Shown here: positions 12,389 to 20,434 of the stretch, piece by piece
Numbering within the stretch: position 1 is the stretch's first letter
Layout: each line of letters begins with the position of its first letter
Origin: a virus
Reading direction: 5' to 3' (one strand)
Virus record (IMG/VR): IMGVR_UViG_3300042564_000835
Location: 1 to 36,753 of that record
DNA length: 36,753 nucleotides
Notes under the pieces: generated by a model
Databases searched by the model: none
What the model was told of the DNA's origin: nothing
Seen by the model: only the letters and a program-made list of their open reading frames with translations
Program-made: the position numbers and the translations under genes

Positions 12389-12752
12389 TGGAATGAGAAA
12401 CCAAATGGCCAGTCATACTGACTTTGGCTTTTTAAGAGGATTATTTGAAGATAGCCCTAAAATTATGCCATCTAATTTAGATATGATATATGGCATTAAT
12501 GATAAGTTTTTATTGGGGGAATGGAAACGTGATAATGAAGAAATTTCAGAAGGTCAAAAAATACTTCTTAAAGCTTTATCAAAAGAACCTAACTTTACTG
12601 TAATACTTATTAATGGATATTCAAATAATACGGGTATTTATATTTCAAAATATTATCAAATATCACAAACATCACTTATTTATCTTGGAAATTCAATAGA
12701 TAGCCTTAAAGATTACATTCAAACTTGGTATAAACTAGCAAAACGTATTTAA
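12381..12752 (+). CDS. PD-(D/E)xK-like nuclease, 123 aa
   Basis: The segment PSNLDMIYGINDKFLLGEWK has the spacing of a PD-(D/E)xK active site (Asp34, then Glu47-Trp-Lys49), followed by EGQKILLKAL with a helper Gln. Phage proteins of this shape are usually annotated as hypothetical, sometimes as resolvase-like. The GTG at 12381 overlaps the previous gene; an ATG at 12393 is an alternative. It is the last gene of the rightward unit. Confidence 0.6.
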   Translation: MSNGMRNQMASHTDFGFLRGLFEDSPKIMPSNLDMIYGINDKFLLGEWKRDNEEISEGQKILLKALSKEPNFTVILINGYSNNTGIYISKYYQISQTSLIYLGNSIDSLKDYIQTWYKLAKRI

Positions 12753-12822
12753 ATTCACGCAGTAAGCCATAGACAAGCTTTTATTATAAATTGATATACA
12801 TCTATAGGGCATGTTAAAATAA

Positions 12823-12835
12823 TGCCTTTAAGGCA
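12823..12835. terminator. Weak bidirectional terminator at convergent junction
   Basis: TGCCT and AGGCA form a 5-bp stem with a 3-nt loop. T-rich sequence follows on both strands. It lies between the last rightward gene and the end of the leftward late operon, 3 bp from the stop at 12838. Confidence 0.5.
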
Positions 12836-12837
12836 GT

Positions 12838-13035
12838 TTATTTTAGGTCAAATAGCATTTTTAAATAGGCTTTTAATGGTTCTAACTCAGTTTTACGTTT
12901 TTCGCCTATTTTAAATAGCCATTCACGTCTAAAATTAATATCTTTTGTTAATAACCATTTTGCTTCACAATACAACCTGTAGTTACTACTATAGTTATCT
13001 ACTACTTCACCGTTAGGTAAAATAATGTCAGTCAT
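12838..13035 (-). CDS. Hypothetical protein, 65 aa
   Basis: This opens MTDIILPNGEVVDNYSSNYR and is basic and helical toward its end. It overlaps the next upstream gene by 8 nt and is the last gene of the late operon. No family is recognised. Confidence 0.6.
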   Translation of the reverse strand: MTDIILPNGEVVDNYSSNYRLYCEAKWLLTKDINFRREWLFKIGEKRKTELEPLKAYLKMLFDLK

Positions 13036-13189
13036 CTAATGCTGGCACCTCTGAGTAAATAGCATCAACTGTAATTTCTATATATGTGTCATCAGATAAA
13101 GTAATAATTAAAACAGACGGGTCAGTATATGCTTCGGCCTCTACAATTTCTTTGCCTATAATATGCTCACATAATGCTGAGATGTCCAT
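13028..13189 (-). CDS. Small acidic protein, 53 aa
   Basis: I start it at ATG 13189 (MDISALCEHIIGKEIV), which has AGGA 6 nt upstream; the longer frame would overlap the exonuclease. It is beta-rich (SVLIITLSDDTYIEITVDAI) and acidic. Function is unknown. Confidence 0.58.
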   Translation of the reverse strand: MDISALCEHIIGKEIVEAEAYTDPSVLIITLSDDTYIEITVDAIYSEVPALDD

Positions 13190-13197
13190 GATTTTCC

Positions 13198-13935
13198 TTA
13201 TATGCTGGTAACTAAGTCGTGGTTTAATTTCTCTGATTTCACTGACTTGCTCCATTTTCCGCAGTCCTTACATTGATAACGTTGATATTTTCTAGAGCTA
13301 GTAATAAAACTACCTTGTTTAGTTAATCTTGCAGAGTTACAATTTGGGCAAACAGTACCATCAGAAAATGAATTATGATTTGGATGATTACTTATCCATC
13401 CTTTAAATTTATCATATAATTTTTCTAATAATATAACATCATTTTTATTGTATGCTTCCATACGTTTCCATGCTTGGCGGTCATTATTCATAACCTTTAG
13501 CCATAATTCATGACCTTCATGGTCTGTTTTTTTACCTAAACCTAATTTTTGAGATACGTAGTCAAGTTTATTTGATACAAACCTAAACTGACTTCTAGCA
13601 ACCCTAAGTAAATCTATATGCTTTGCTGGACTTGGTGGTGGCATGCCAGCTTGTAAAAACTCACCATTTAACATTTTAATGTCAAACTGTAGTCCATTGT
13701 AATGAACTATTGCATCTGCTTCATCCATTAATTTATGAATACTATTAAGCATATGTTTACGATTACTTTTATATACTGAATCGAACATAATTTTTGATTC
13801 ACCATACCATTTAGCAGCATAGCATAAAGTATAAGATGATTCTAATAACTGGTTAAGCGCAATATTTTGCTGCCATATTCCCCAAACTGTTGCAAGATTT
13901 GGAGCACATTCAATATCTAATAAAAGTATTTTCAT
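13198..13935 (-). CDS. DnaQ-like 3'-5' exonuclease with C-terminal zinc ribbon
   Basis: The 245-residue protein starts KILLLDIECAP (Asp7, Glu9, exo motif I), has HYNGLQFDIKML (motif II) and EAYNKNDVILLEKLY (motif III), which fits the DEDD/RNase H-like exonuclease fold. About 195-230 form a zinc ribbon (CPNC then CKDC). It may proofread for, or degrade host DNA alongside, the host polymerase. A 12-bp perfect palindrome CTCATTAATGAG (13942-13953) sits just before the start and includes the likely ribosome site, so translation could be regulated. Confidence 0.85.
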   Translation of the reverse strand: MKILLLDIECAPNLATVWGIWQQNIALNQLLESSYTLCYAAKWYGESKIMFDSVYKSNRKHMLNSIHKLMDEADAIVHYNGLQFDIKMLNGEFLQAGMPPPSPAKHIDLLRVARSQFRFVSNKLDYVSQKLGLGKKTDHEGHELWLKVMNNDRQAWKRMEAYNKNDVILLEKLYDKFKGWISNHPNHNSFSDGTVCPNCNSARLTKQGSFITSSRKYQRYQCKDCGKWSKSVKSEKLNHDLVTSI

Positions 13936-13961
13936 AGAATTCTCATTAATGAGATAATCTA

Positions 13962-14411
13962 TTATACACCTAAAAACAATTTACGTTCATCTAATCTTCT
14001 GTTTTGTAAACCTTTTAATATCTTGCCACCAGCTCTACAATATTTGACTAACGACTCCATAGCCGCTTCTTTATCGCCACGAAGCAACGCTTGACGGATG
14101 GTTGAACGCTGAAAGCATCCAAGACCCAAATTAAAGCAAAAGCTGACAAGAGCGTCAAACTCATGTTGTCTAAGAGGCACGTTAGGTAACATCTTATGTA
14201 TTCCCAACTCAAAACGGTTGAGGTCGTGTTTAAGAATTCCATCTATTTCCTCGTTAGTAAATGTTTTATTCCATGACGCTGGTAACGTTTTACCATCACC
14301 GATAAGATGACCAACACCCACAGTCCACAACCCAGCAGGACATTTGTAAGGTTTATTTTTAACACCTTCGTGATGACGTAGTAACTTGATAAGTTTATCA
14401 GATACTTTCAC
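13962..14411 (-). CDS. Endolysin, GH24 lysozyme
   Basis: The catalytic triad of phage lysozymes is visible as Glu-8 residues-Cys-5 residues-Thr: HHEG (Glu15), YKC (Cys24), LWT (Thr30), followed by VGVGH. The Cys variant of the T4 triad is common in lambdoid R-type endolysins. It cleaves peptidoglycan. I start it at GTG 14411 (VKVSDKL), giving 149 residues and a 14-nt overlap with the holin gene. A TTG at 14486 would add a hydrophobic, signal-like N-terminus read out of frame from the holin gene; that form cannot be excluded. Confidence 0.9.
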   Translation of the reverse strand: MKVSDKLIKLLRHHEGVKNKPYKCPAGLWTVGVGHLIGDGKTLPASWNKTFTNEEIDGILKHDLNRFELGIHKMLPNVPLRQHEFDALVSFCFNLGLGCFQRSTIRQALLRGDKEAAMESLVKYCRAGGKILKGLQNRRLDERKLFLGV

Positions 14412-14895
14412 GTTTCTTTTCCCATGTACGAGAGCCGAAATAGAAACCAATAATAGATGCAGTAATAGCCATTTCTTCAGAACCAAATACTTCTTGAGAT
14501 GCTACAACAAAGTCTACACCTGACCACATAGCCCATGCTAATGAGATAAGGTTGATAAGCACTAACTCACCTACAAAGATAAAGGCTACTACAGGTCTAA
14601 CCATAGCGTTCCAATTCTTAACTGTAGGGCTTGCATTTTCTACTAACTTCTTATCGTGGTCGTATAATGCTTCACGTTCTTGTGCGTATGTTTGCACTTC
14701 TATTTGGTCTAGCTTAATAGCTTCTATCTTTTCTTGAGATATAAAGCCTGCTTTAGCTAATTCTAATTCACGTTCTGTTTGTAGTTTAGCCATTTCTCTT
14801 TCATGCTTCTGGTCACCCTTTTGCTGAAAGAAACCTAAAACACTAGGTAAGCCTGAAGTAGCAAAACCTAATATACCTGATAAAATACTTAACAT
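14398..14895 (-). CDS. Holin, GTA 3TM type
   Basis: The 165-residue protein has an N-terminal hydrophobic segment, a long charged coiled-coil (EREMAKLQTERELELAKAG), then two C-terminal membrane segments (VAFIFVGELVLINLI and ITASIIGFYFGS), and ends SRTWEKKRESI. The order and the NWNAMVRPV phrase match the three-helix holin family named from gene transfer agents (GTA_holin_3TM). It would let the endolysin reach the wall or depolarise the membrane. It is directly upstream of the endolysin. Confidence 0.82.
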   Translation of the reverse strand: MLSILSGILGFATSGLPSVLGFFQQKGDQKHEREMAKLQTERELELAKAGFISQEKIEAIKLDQIEVQTYAQEREALYDHDKKLVENASPTVKNWNAMVRPVVAFIFVGELVLINLISLAWAMWSGVDFVVASQEVFGSEEMAITASIIGFYFGSRTWEKKRESI

Positions 14896-15255
14896 CTATA
14901 ACTCCTTTGGGTCAAAGCCATACATTTTGGCTACACGTTTTTGTAATTTAAGAAACAAGCCTTTATGACTTGTGTACTGCTCTGTTTTTGGTGAAACTGT
15001 ATATACCGCCATATGCAAAATTTCATGGCAAAGTGTAATTAGCACAGGATATAAATGAGAGTGTCTTGCTACAGAAATAGTAATGACATGTGGTTCACCT
15101 TGTTCTGGTGGCTGATATTCACCACAAATACTATCATCATCTACAATAACAAAGTCTACTTTACTTGCCGGTGGTAATTTGTATTCATCAAATATAGGCA
15201 TCTCTATAATTGCACTATAAAGATTCGCTATATTATTTTCGCTGATGAATGTCAT
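14896..15255 (-). CDS. SprT-like zinc metallopeptidase, 119 aa
   Basis: The motif LCHEILHMA (His77, Glu78, His81) is the HExxH zinc site of SprT/WSS1-like proteases. A downstream His/Lys segment SHKGLFLKLQKRV may add the third ligand. Its place between lysis genes is common in aquatic phages, but its substrate is not known; it might act on a virion or envelope protein. It is coupled by a 4-nt overlap to the upstream gene. Confidence 0.72.
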   Translation of the reverse strand: MTFISENNIANLYSAIIEMPIFDEYKLPPASKVDFVIVDDDSICGEYQPPEQGEPHVITISVARHSHLYPVLITLCHEILHMAVYTVSPKTEQYTSHKGLFLKLQKRVAKMYGFDPKEL

Positions 15256-15659
15256 TTTGATAATGGGTTCATTGTGCTACGTTTAACAGTATTTAGTTTA
15301 TCATCCATTGCATTTACGGTTGCTTCTAATTCTTTACGTAGTCCTGATACCATAGCAGAAGTCTCACGTGAGTTAGCAATAGCGTCTGAAGACTTTTCAC
15401 TAGCTTTCATAATAGACTCAGATAGCTGATATTGTCTTTCGTTTATTGCTTTAACCTGTATCTCTAAACCATTTAACTTAGACTCTATAGGAGCTAAGTC
15501 TAAACTCTCAACAGCCTCAATTGCCGTAACCATCTTGTTGTAAAAAGTTATGCCTGCGTATGCCGAGCCAGCCACTATTGGCAATGCTATTAAAATCAAC
15601 TTCAGAAGTGCCGAGCTGGATAAGCTCAAGTTGAAGGTTTTGATTTTTTCCGAACTCAT
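15252..15659 (-). CDS. Membrane-anchored coiled-coil protein, possible spanin subunit
   Basis: An N-terminal membrane helix (LLKLILIALPIVAGSAYAG) is followed by about 90 residues of coiled coil. Size and topology resemble an inner-membrane spanin (Rz-like), and it lies in the lysis region. GGAGA precedes the ATG at 15659. Its first 143 nt lie inside the end of the upstream gene in another frame, an arrangement also seen for Rz/Rz1 pairs. The role is inferred. Confidence 0.6.
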   Translation of the reverse strand: MSSEKIKTFNLSLSSSALLKLILIALPIVAGSAYAGITFYNKMVTAIEAVESLDLAPIESKLNGLEIQVKAINERQYQLSESIMKASEKSSDAIANSRETSAMVSGLRKELEATVNAMDDKLNTVKRSTMNPLSK

Positions 15660-16587
15660 TGTTTATCTCCGTATCAAATTTGAAAGCATCTGTTAATTCA
15701 ATTTGCTGTATAATAGGTCTGTTAAGTATTTCTAAAGAAAGGACTATCCCAAAGCCATGTACAAGCTCTTTACCCTTTGGTACGTCAAGTTTAGGACTAT
15801 CCTTGCTCTCACTCTTTTGTTCAGCCTTTGGTGGGTCTTTTGGACTGTCTTCTTTTGCTTTTGGCTCGCTTTTAGTTTCTTGTTTTGGTTGTTCAACCTT
15901 AACAGGAGCTGACTCTACTCTAGGTGGTTCAGGTGCAGCTAATGGGTTTACCTCTGGAGCAACAGCAGGTGGTGGTGCAGGAGGTGGATTATTTACAGGG
16001 TTAAGGGGTGAGCTAGGGCTAACTGGAGAACTTACGTTGGTGACGTTTGTAGCACTCTTAACACATGTATTATTTGTTTCTACCCATGCTCCCCATACAT
16101 CATTACCATAAGGGTCAGGACAAGATGAATTTCTAGTTTCTGTAACTGAACCTACATAGTCTGCTTGACAGGCTAGTTGTCTAGTTTCAGTACTTGCTTG
16201 ACACGTTGGAGGGTCTTGCGTGCAATTGTTAGAAGTTTCTGTCCAAGGTGACCAAGAGCTTGAAGAACAACTATAAGTCCTGCTTTGATTAACAGCACCG
16301 CTATAATGAGGTAACGTACAAGCTGTGGTTTGATTTTCAACCAAGTCTGAACAAGCAGGTGCTTGATACGCACCGCAAATTGGGTCACTTGGGTTATAAG
16401 ATACGCACCAATAGTCTTTAAGTGCAATTTGTGGGTCAATGCCATTACATACGAGAGAACCTGGAAGCATATAACCTTCAGGCGTTGGAGTATAGTTGCA
16501 ATACCAAGCATAAGCATTATTTCCTTGTAGGGATAGAAGTAGTAATAGGCTCGTCAAGAACAAGCGGTATCGTGTATGTATCGCCAT
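15517..16587 (-). CDS. Secreted Cys-rich and Pro/Lys-rich periplasm-spanning protein
   Basis: From ATG 16587 the 356-residue product has a signal peptide (LTSLLLLLSLQGNNAYA), then about 160 residues with paired Cys and repeated WSPWTETSNNC / WGAWVETNNTC units like thrombospondin repeats, then about 95 residues of Pro, Lys and Glu (PNPPPAPPP, KVEQPKQETKSEPKAK) like TonB-type periplasmic spacers, and a folded C-terminus. It could span the periplasm and engage the outer membrane during lysis or adsorption control. The start overlaps the upstream gene by 71 nt. Function is not known. Confidence 0.65.
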   Translation of the reverse strand: MAIHTRYRLFLTSLLLLLSLQGNNAYAWYCNYTPTPEGYMLPGSLVCNGIDPQIALKDYWCVSYNPSDPICGAYQAPACSDLVENQTTACTLPHYSGAVNQSRTYSCSSSSWSPWTETSNNCTQDPPTCQASTETRQLACQADYVGSVTETRNSSCPDPYGNDVWGAWVETNNTCVKSATNVTNVSSPVSPSSPLNPVNNPPPAPPPAVAPEVNPLAAPEPPRVESAPVKVEQPKQETKSEPKAKEDSPKDPPKAEQKSESKDSPKLDVPKGKELVHGFGIVLSLEILNRPIIQQIELTDAFKFDTEINNEFGKNQNLQLELIQLGTSEVDFNSIANSGWLGIRRHNFLQQDGYGN

Positions 16588-17029
16588 ATAGTTTCTTAAA
16601 TATAGAAGGGTTACGTTCATACCAACCACGTTTAGCAGCGTCACCTATAGAACCGTTTATAGGACATGGTGAACCTGACTGTATCATGGCTTCAAATACT
16701 CTTTCATCTTGACAAAGTATAGATACTGCTGCAACTTTAAGACCTAAGTCATTAAGAGTTTTAGCTAATTTAATACGTTCACAGTTTACGTCTTTATAGC
16801 CAGAGCCACCACTTAAGCCAAACAATGTACTAGATACAGAACCAGTAACAGGAACAATACAAACGTCTTGGCTAAAAGCACTTATAGAAGGGCTAATGGC
16901 ACTTGGTGGTGGTTGACCTTTGTAATTGATAGTAGTTGTATCTGCTGCTTTAGCATCCATAGAAAGTGCTAATAACATACCTATGGACATACCTACAAGT
17001 AATGCTATTAAGTTTCTTAATGATTGCAT
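16517..17029 (-). CDS. Exported protein of aquatic phages, 170 aa
   Basis: A signal peptide (LIALLVGMSIGMLLALSMDAKA) leads to a mature protein with four Cys (CIVPV, VNCERI, ILCQDE, SPCPIN). The block NCERIKLAKTLNDLGLKVAA and DAAKRGWYER are phrases I have seen in proteins of unknown function beside phage lysis genes. Disulfides and periplasmic placement are likely. Its ATG overlaps the upstream stop (TAATG). Confidence 0.62.
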   Translation of the reverse strand: MQSLRNLIALLVGMSIGMLLALSMDAKAADTTTINYKGQPPPSAISPSISAFSQDVCIVPVTGSVSSTLFGLSGGSGYKDVNCERIKLAKTLNDLGLKVAAVSILCQDERVFEAMIQSGSPCPINGSIGDAAKRGWYERNPSIFKKLYGDTYTIPLVLDEPITTSIPTRK

Positions 17030-17187
17030 TATTTCATTCCATTAGTTAGTAGATAAACAATAACAAAACCTGCTGTACCTAATAAGATTTGTTCTAGGCG
17101 TTTGAGTCTTGCGTTTATTTGCTCATAACGTAACGCACATACTTCTTCATGCGTACTTAAACGTGATTCTACGTCTGACTTTACCAT
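17029..17187 (-). CDS. XhlA-like small membrane protein, 52 aa
   Basis: A short N-terminal helix (HEEVCALRYEQINARLKRLEQ) with coiled-coil character is followed by one C-terminal membrane segment (LGTAGFVIVYLLTNG). This is the layout of haemolysin XhlA-type lysis helpers. It stands at the head of the lysis gene group and ends in TAATG with the next gene. Confidence 0.65.
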   Translation of the reverse strand: MVKSDVESRLSTHEEVCALRYEQINARLKRLEQILLGTAGFVIVYLLTNGMK

Positions 17188-17196
17188 TACAATTCC

Positions 17197-18276
17197 TTAT
17201 TCTTCTATATATGGAGATAAAATACTTGCACCCCTAGCTGCTTGAGGCGTATTTAAAAGCCCTTGTACTGGCTGTGATATTTTATTAAAATTATAAATAC
17301 CTCTAGCAAGTAAAGATTTAAACAACGCACTTTTATCAGCCATAAATGCAGCAAACTGTTGAGGTGATTCTGTTAATAATGCAAGACCTGCAGGATTTTT
17401 ATTAAGTTCCATTAATGCTCTACGTTCAACAACATCTAATGTGTCAATAAGCTCTGATTCTTTTTTATTAAGTCCAACAACTTCAGGTACTGCTTCACCT
17501 ACTTTTTCTTTTAATCCACGTGCTAATGTTTTTTGAGCTTCTACTTCTGTAGAACCAAGTTGACCATATTTTTTCTTTAATGCAGAATATGTACCTTGTT
17601 TTAACTCTTGAGCTAATTGCACAGGAATAGTTTGACTTGTAGTTTTAATAATAGGTTGATTGTAAGCCATAAATTCTTGTCTTACTTTGTTAATAGCAGC
17701 TATGTCATCAGATGGATTAACTTGTTTAAGTTTTTTAGCCTCTATATCATCTAAGTATTTAAGAACATCAGTTTTACTTACTGTGCCTGTAGATGAGCCA
17801 ATTTTATTTACAATCTGATTATTAATATCTGTAATCTTATTTTCTAATTTTTTAACACCTATTTGAGTTGGGTTAATACCTTCTTCTAGCATAGTTTTAA
17901 CTGCTGTTGCTGCTTTACCACTTTCCAATTGTTTTTGAGTAGGTTTTAAAGCACTTTGCATTAATTTTTCAGGTATTGTTTGACTGATAAATTTAGTTAC
18001 TCCAGGAAACATCTCAGCACCTACTTTACCAATATTACTTGTACTTAAACCTAAATAAGGGTCTTGTAAATATTCTGGCATTTGTGCATAACCAGCTCTA
18101 AATCTTTCAGCAGTAGGAAAGTTCCCTGTTCTAATTTGTTCAATTGCTGATAGTTTTTTTGTAGGTTTTGCTTTATCTTCTTGCCAATTCATTGTCCAAG
18201 GAGAAGAACCTTGCTCACCTTTAGTAACTGTAGTATCTTCTTTCCAAGACATTTCCCATGGGTTATTTGCTGCCAT
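17197..18276 (-). CDS. Putative internal virion protein, 359 aa
   Basis: The N-terminus holds a duplicated short motif, NPWEMSWKED and SPWTMNWQED, then a long mainly helical region. Proteins with such PWxMxW repeats occur as internal or ejected virion proteins in small podoviruses. It is the last of four consecutive predicted internal proteins after the tail genes. No enzymatic motif is seen. Confidence 0.55.
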   Translation of the reverse strand: MAANNPWEMSWKEDTTVTKGEQGSSPWTMNWQEDKAKPTKKLSAIEQIRTGNFPTAERFRAGYAQMPEYLQDPYLGLSTSNIGKVGAEMFPGVTKFISQTIPEKLMQSALKPTQKQLESGKAATAVKTMLEEGINPTQIGVKKLENKITDINNQIVNKIGSSTGTVSKTDVLKYLDDIEAKKLKQVNPSDDIAAINKVRQEFMAYNQPIIKTTSQTIPVQLAQELKQGTYSALKKKYGQLGSTEVEAQKTLARGLKEKVGEAVPEVVGLNKKESELIDTLDVVERRALMELNKNPAGLALLTESPQQFAAFMADKSALFKSLLARGIYNFNKISQPVQGLLNTPQAARGASILSPYIEE

Positions 18277-18278
18277 AG

Positions 18279-19010
18279 TTATTTACTCCAAGAATTTTGG
18301 TCGTTAGGGTCTCCACCTAAATACTTCCAGCCATTTACTTTTTGATTAATTTTTAACCCTTTGTAAGATGGTTGAGCTTGTAATGTTGGTTGTGCCATTT
18401 GTTCTTGCATAGGTTGTGCAGCAGATTGTGGTTTAGCTAAATACCTATCTTGTTCTTTTTCCCACAATGTATCAGCACCATTTAAGTGCCCATATTGGTC
18501 ATAATAGTCTTGTAGGTATTGTAATTTTGCTCTTGACCTATCATATTGTTTAGCAAAGTTTTCTCTGATAGATTGGTTAACATCACCTTTTTTATTTATA
18601 GATGGAACTGCTTTTACAAACATTGCAATATCTTTATCAGATGTAGTGCCAGAACCTTCTATACGTTGAGCTGGAGCTAATTTTGATGTAATAGCTTCCA
18701 TTTTTTGTTCAGCAGAACCTTGTAAAAAACTTGGTTGAATACCTGTATACCATTCACCAGTTCTAGCTTCACGATTTAATGCTCCAAACTCTTCCATATC
18801 TTTAAGAACTCTAGCTCCTTCTTGAACTACTTTTACATTTTCGTCAATTTTTTTACGAGCTTGTTCACTTGCTCTTAAACGAGCTTCATCTGCTTTTTTT
18901 GGTGGCAATCCTTGCCAAGGCACTCTTATACCTTCTGGTGCTTCTAAAGGCATATCAAATGGTTGAGAACTTCCACCAAATTGTGCTGCTAATTCATCTA
19001 AAGTAGCCAT
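18279..19010 (-). CDS. Putative internal virion protein, 243 aa
   Basis: This starts MATLDELAAQFGG and is helical and charged, with a Gln/Pro-rich linker (QPMQEQMAQPTLQAQP) before a small C-terminal domain (KINQKVNGWKYLGGD). It overlaps the upstream gene by 1 nt. Context suggests a virion or ejection protein; there is no family match I can name. Confidence 0.52.
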   Translation of the reverse strand: MATLDELAAQFGGSSQPFDMPLEAPEGIRVPWQGLPPKKADEARLRASEQARKKIDENVKVVQEGARVLKDMEEFGALNREARTGEWYTGIQPSFLQGSAEQKMEAITSKLAPAQRIEGSGTTSDKDIAMFVKAVPSINKKGDVNQSIRENFAKQYDRSRAKLQYLQDYYDQYGHLNGADTLWEKEQDRYLAKPQSAAQPMQEQMAQPTLQAQPSYKGLKINQKVNGWKYLGGDPNDQNSWSK

Positions 19011-19738
19011 TATTTAATACCTGCTTTCTGTCTAAATGCGTTTGCTGAATTTTGGTCTTTAAAGTAATATGTTTTTCCACCAGCAGTTACTGGGATTGAT
19101 TGTTGAGGTCTGCCAATATTATATGCTGCCTCTTGTTCTTGTAATGGTAATCTTGCTAATGTTCCAGCAGCAGTTAATCTTTCAACTGCATTAAACACTT
19201 GTTTTCTTTGAGCTTCAGTAAGGTCCATTGGGTCAACATTAGGAAACATATTAATTGCAACGTTTTCAAAATTTCCAGTATATTGCCTTGGTTTTTCTTC
19301 TTTAGGAACATTTAAAGGATTTGTTGCTATTACTTTAAATTTCTTCTCTATTGGGTCATATTCTTCTGTTACTTTTAGTCCATCTTTTTCATACGTTCTA
19401 AGATTATCGCTTCTTCCTGCTAACTGTTTTCTATATTGGGCAGTTAAAGCTCTGTCTATTACATCTTGAGATGCGTTCATACCACCTAAGAAGGCTTTAC
19501 CTAAATAAGGTAATGGTGAACCTACATTTAAGTTTTTAGGTGTTGCTAGATATGTAGCAGCAGTTCCTAATAAACCTTGTATTAATGCTTGATTGCGTAA
19601 CTTTTCTTCATCTTGCCCTTCTAAAATACCACCAGGTATAGTGCTACCAAAAGGTGTTATACCTTCAAACAAATTACCAATACCAGATTTAATTGGATTA
19701 GTAAGTGCTGATATTGGGTTGTTATCAAATAATGCCAT
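19010..19738 (-). CDS. Putative internal virion protein, 242 aa
   Basis: This opens MALFDNNPISALTNPI and has a short hydrophobic stretch (ALIQGLLGTAATYLA) that might interact with membrane during DNA ejection. The C-terminus ends in a small QSIPVTAGGKTYYFKDQ domain. It is placed among internal protein genes. Function is inferred from context. Confidence 0.52.
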   Translation of the reverse strand: MALFDNNPISALTNPIKSGIGNLFEGITPFGSTIPGGILEGQDEEKLRNQALIQGLLGTAATYLATPKNLNVGSPLPYLGKAFLGGMNASQDVIDRALTAQYRKQLAGRSDNLRTYEKDGLKVTEEYDPIEKKFKVIATNPLNVPKEEKPRQYTGNFENVAINMFPNVDPMDLTEAQRKQVFNAVERLTAAGTLARLPLQEQEAAYNIGRPQQSIPVTAGGKTYYFKDQNSANAFRQKAGIK

Positions 19739-19741
19739 GAT

Positions 19742-20434
19742 TTATCCTATGTAAATTGGTTTTCTTGGTAATTGTGCCATGCTGTTAAATTGTGGAACAG
19801 GAACTGGACCTTGTTGACCCATAAGTTGTTGAGAGCTTAACGTTGGAGATGGTTGTAATGGAGCTTGTGATTGATTCATAGTACTATAAGCATTAAGTGC
19901 TAAGTTTCCATATCCTACTGGGTTACTCATTAGAACATCACCTGGCATGATACCGCTTACACCACGTTTTAATCCACCTAATAATGATGTGTCATAACCT
20001 CCACCACCTGCAAATGTTGCTGGTCCTTGACCGCCTAAAAATGTTGGGTTGTACCCAAGTGTTGAGTTTTTAGCTACGTCAAACATACCCATAGAGCCTG
20101 TATATAATTCAGGATTTAAACCTTGAGCATAAGTACCTGCTTGACCTAATGTAGTTCCAGCTCCAGTATTAAACATATTAGCCATACCAATATTACCCAT
20201 ATTTGATGCACCTTCTGTAGCTATAGCATTTCCAAGATTACCTGTTGTGCCTCCTGTTGTAGCTCCTGCACCACCTGCACCACCCATAGCACCACCTAAA
20301 TAGCCTCCAGTACCACCTAATGCAGCACCTATAGCTGCATTTTTTAATGATTTACCTACGCTTTTACCTTGTAATAAAGATGTGCCACCACTTATACCTG
20401 CACCTATTGCTGCTGCTGTTATTGGGTCACTCAT
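19742..20434 (-). CDS. Gly/Ala-rich virion protein, 230 aa
   Basis: From ATG 20434 (MSDPITAAAIGAGISGGTS) the first 80 residues are Gly/Ala-rich with GxxxG helices that could insert in or cross a membrane (GAALGGTGGYLGGAMGG). Such proteins are often part of the ejectosome of podoviruses. The ATG overlaps the upstream stop (TAATG). Confidence 0.58.
   Translation of the reverse strand: MSDPITAAAIGAGISGGTSLLQGKSVGKSLKNAAIGAALGGTGGYLGGAMGGAGGAGATTGGTTGNLGNAIATEGASNMGNIGMANMFNTGAGTTLGQAGTYAQGLNPELYTGSMGMFDVAKNSTLGYNPTFLGGQGPATFAGGGGYDTSLLGGLKRGVSGIMPGDVLMSNPVGYGNLALNAYSTMNQSQAPLQPSPTLSSQQLMGQQGPVPVPQFNSMAQLPRKPIYIG

Noticed and set aside
6873-12838. Lysogeny module, integrase or attachment site
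   Set aside because: No recombinase, CI/Cro-like repressor or tRNA end was found; the small DNA-binding proteins are not enough.
15659-16111. Plus-strand open frame of 150 codons
   Set aside because: It is the mirror of the Pro/Ser-rich region of the exported protein on the minus strand, giving Gly/Ser/Leu-rich nonsense, and has no ribosome site.
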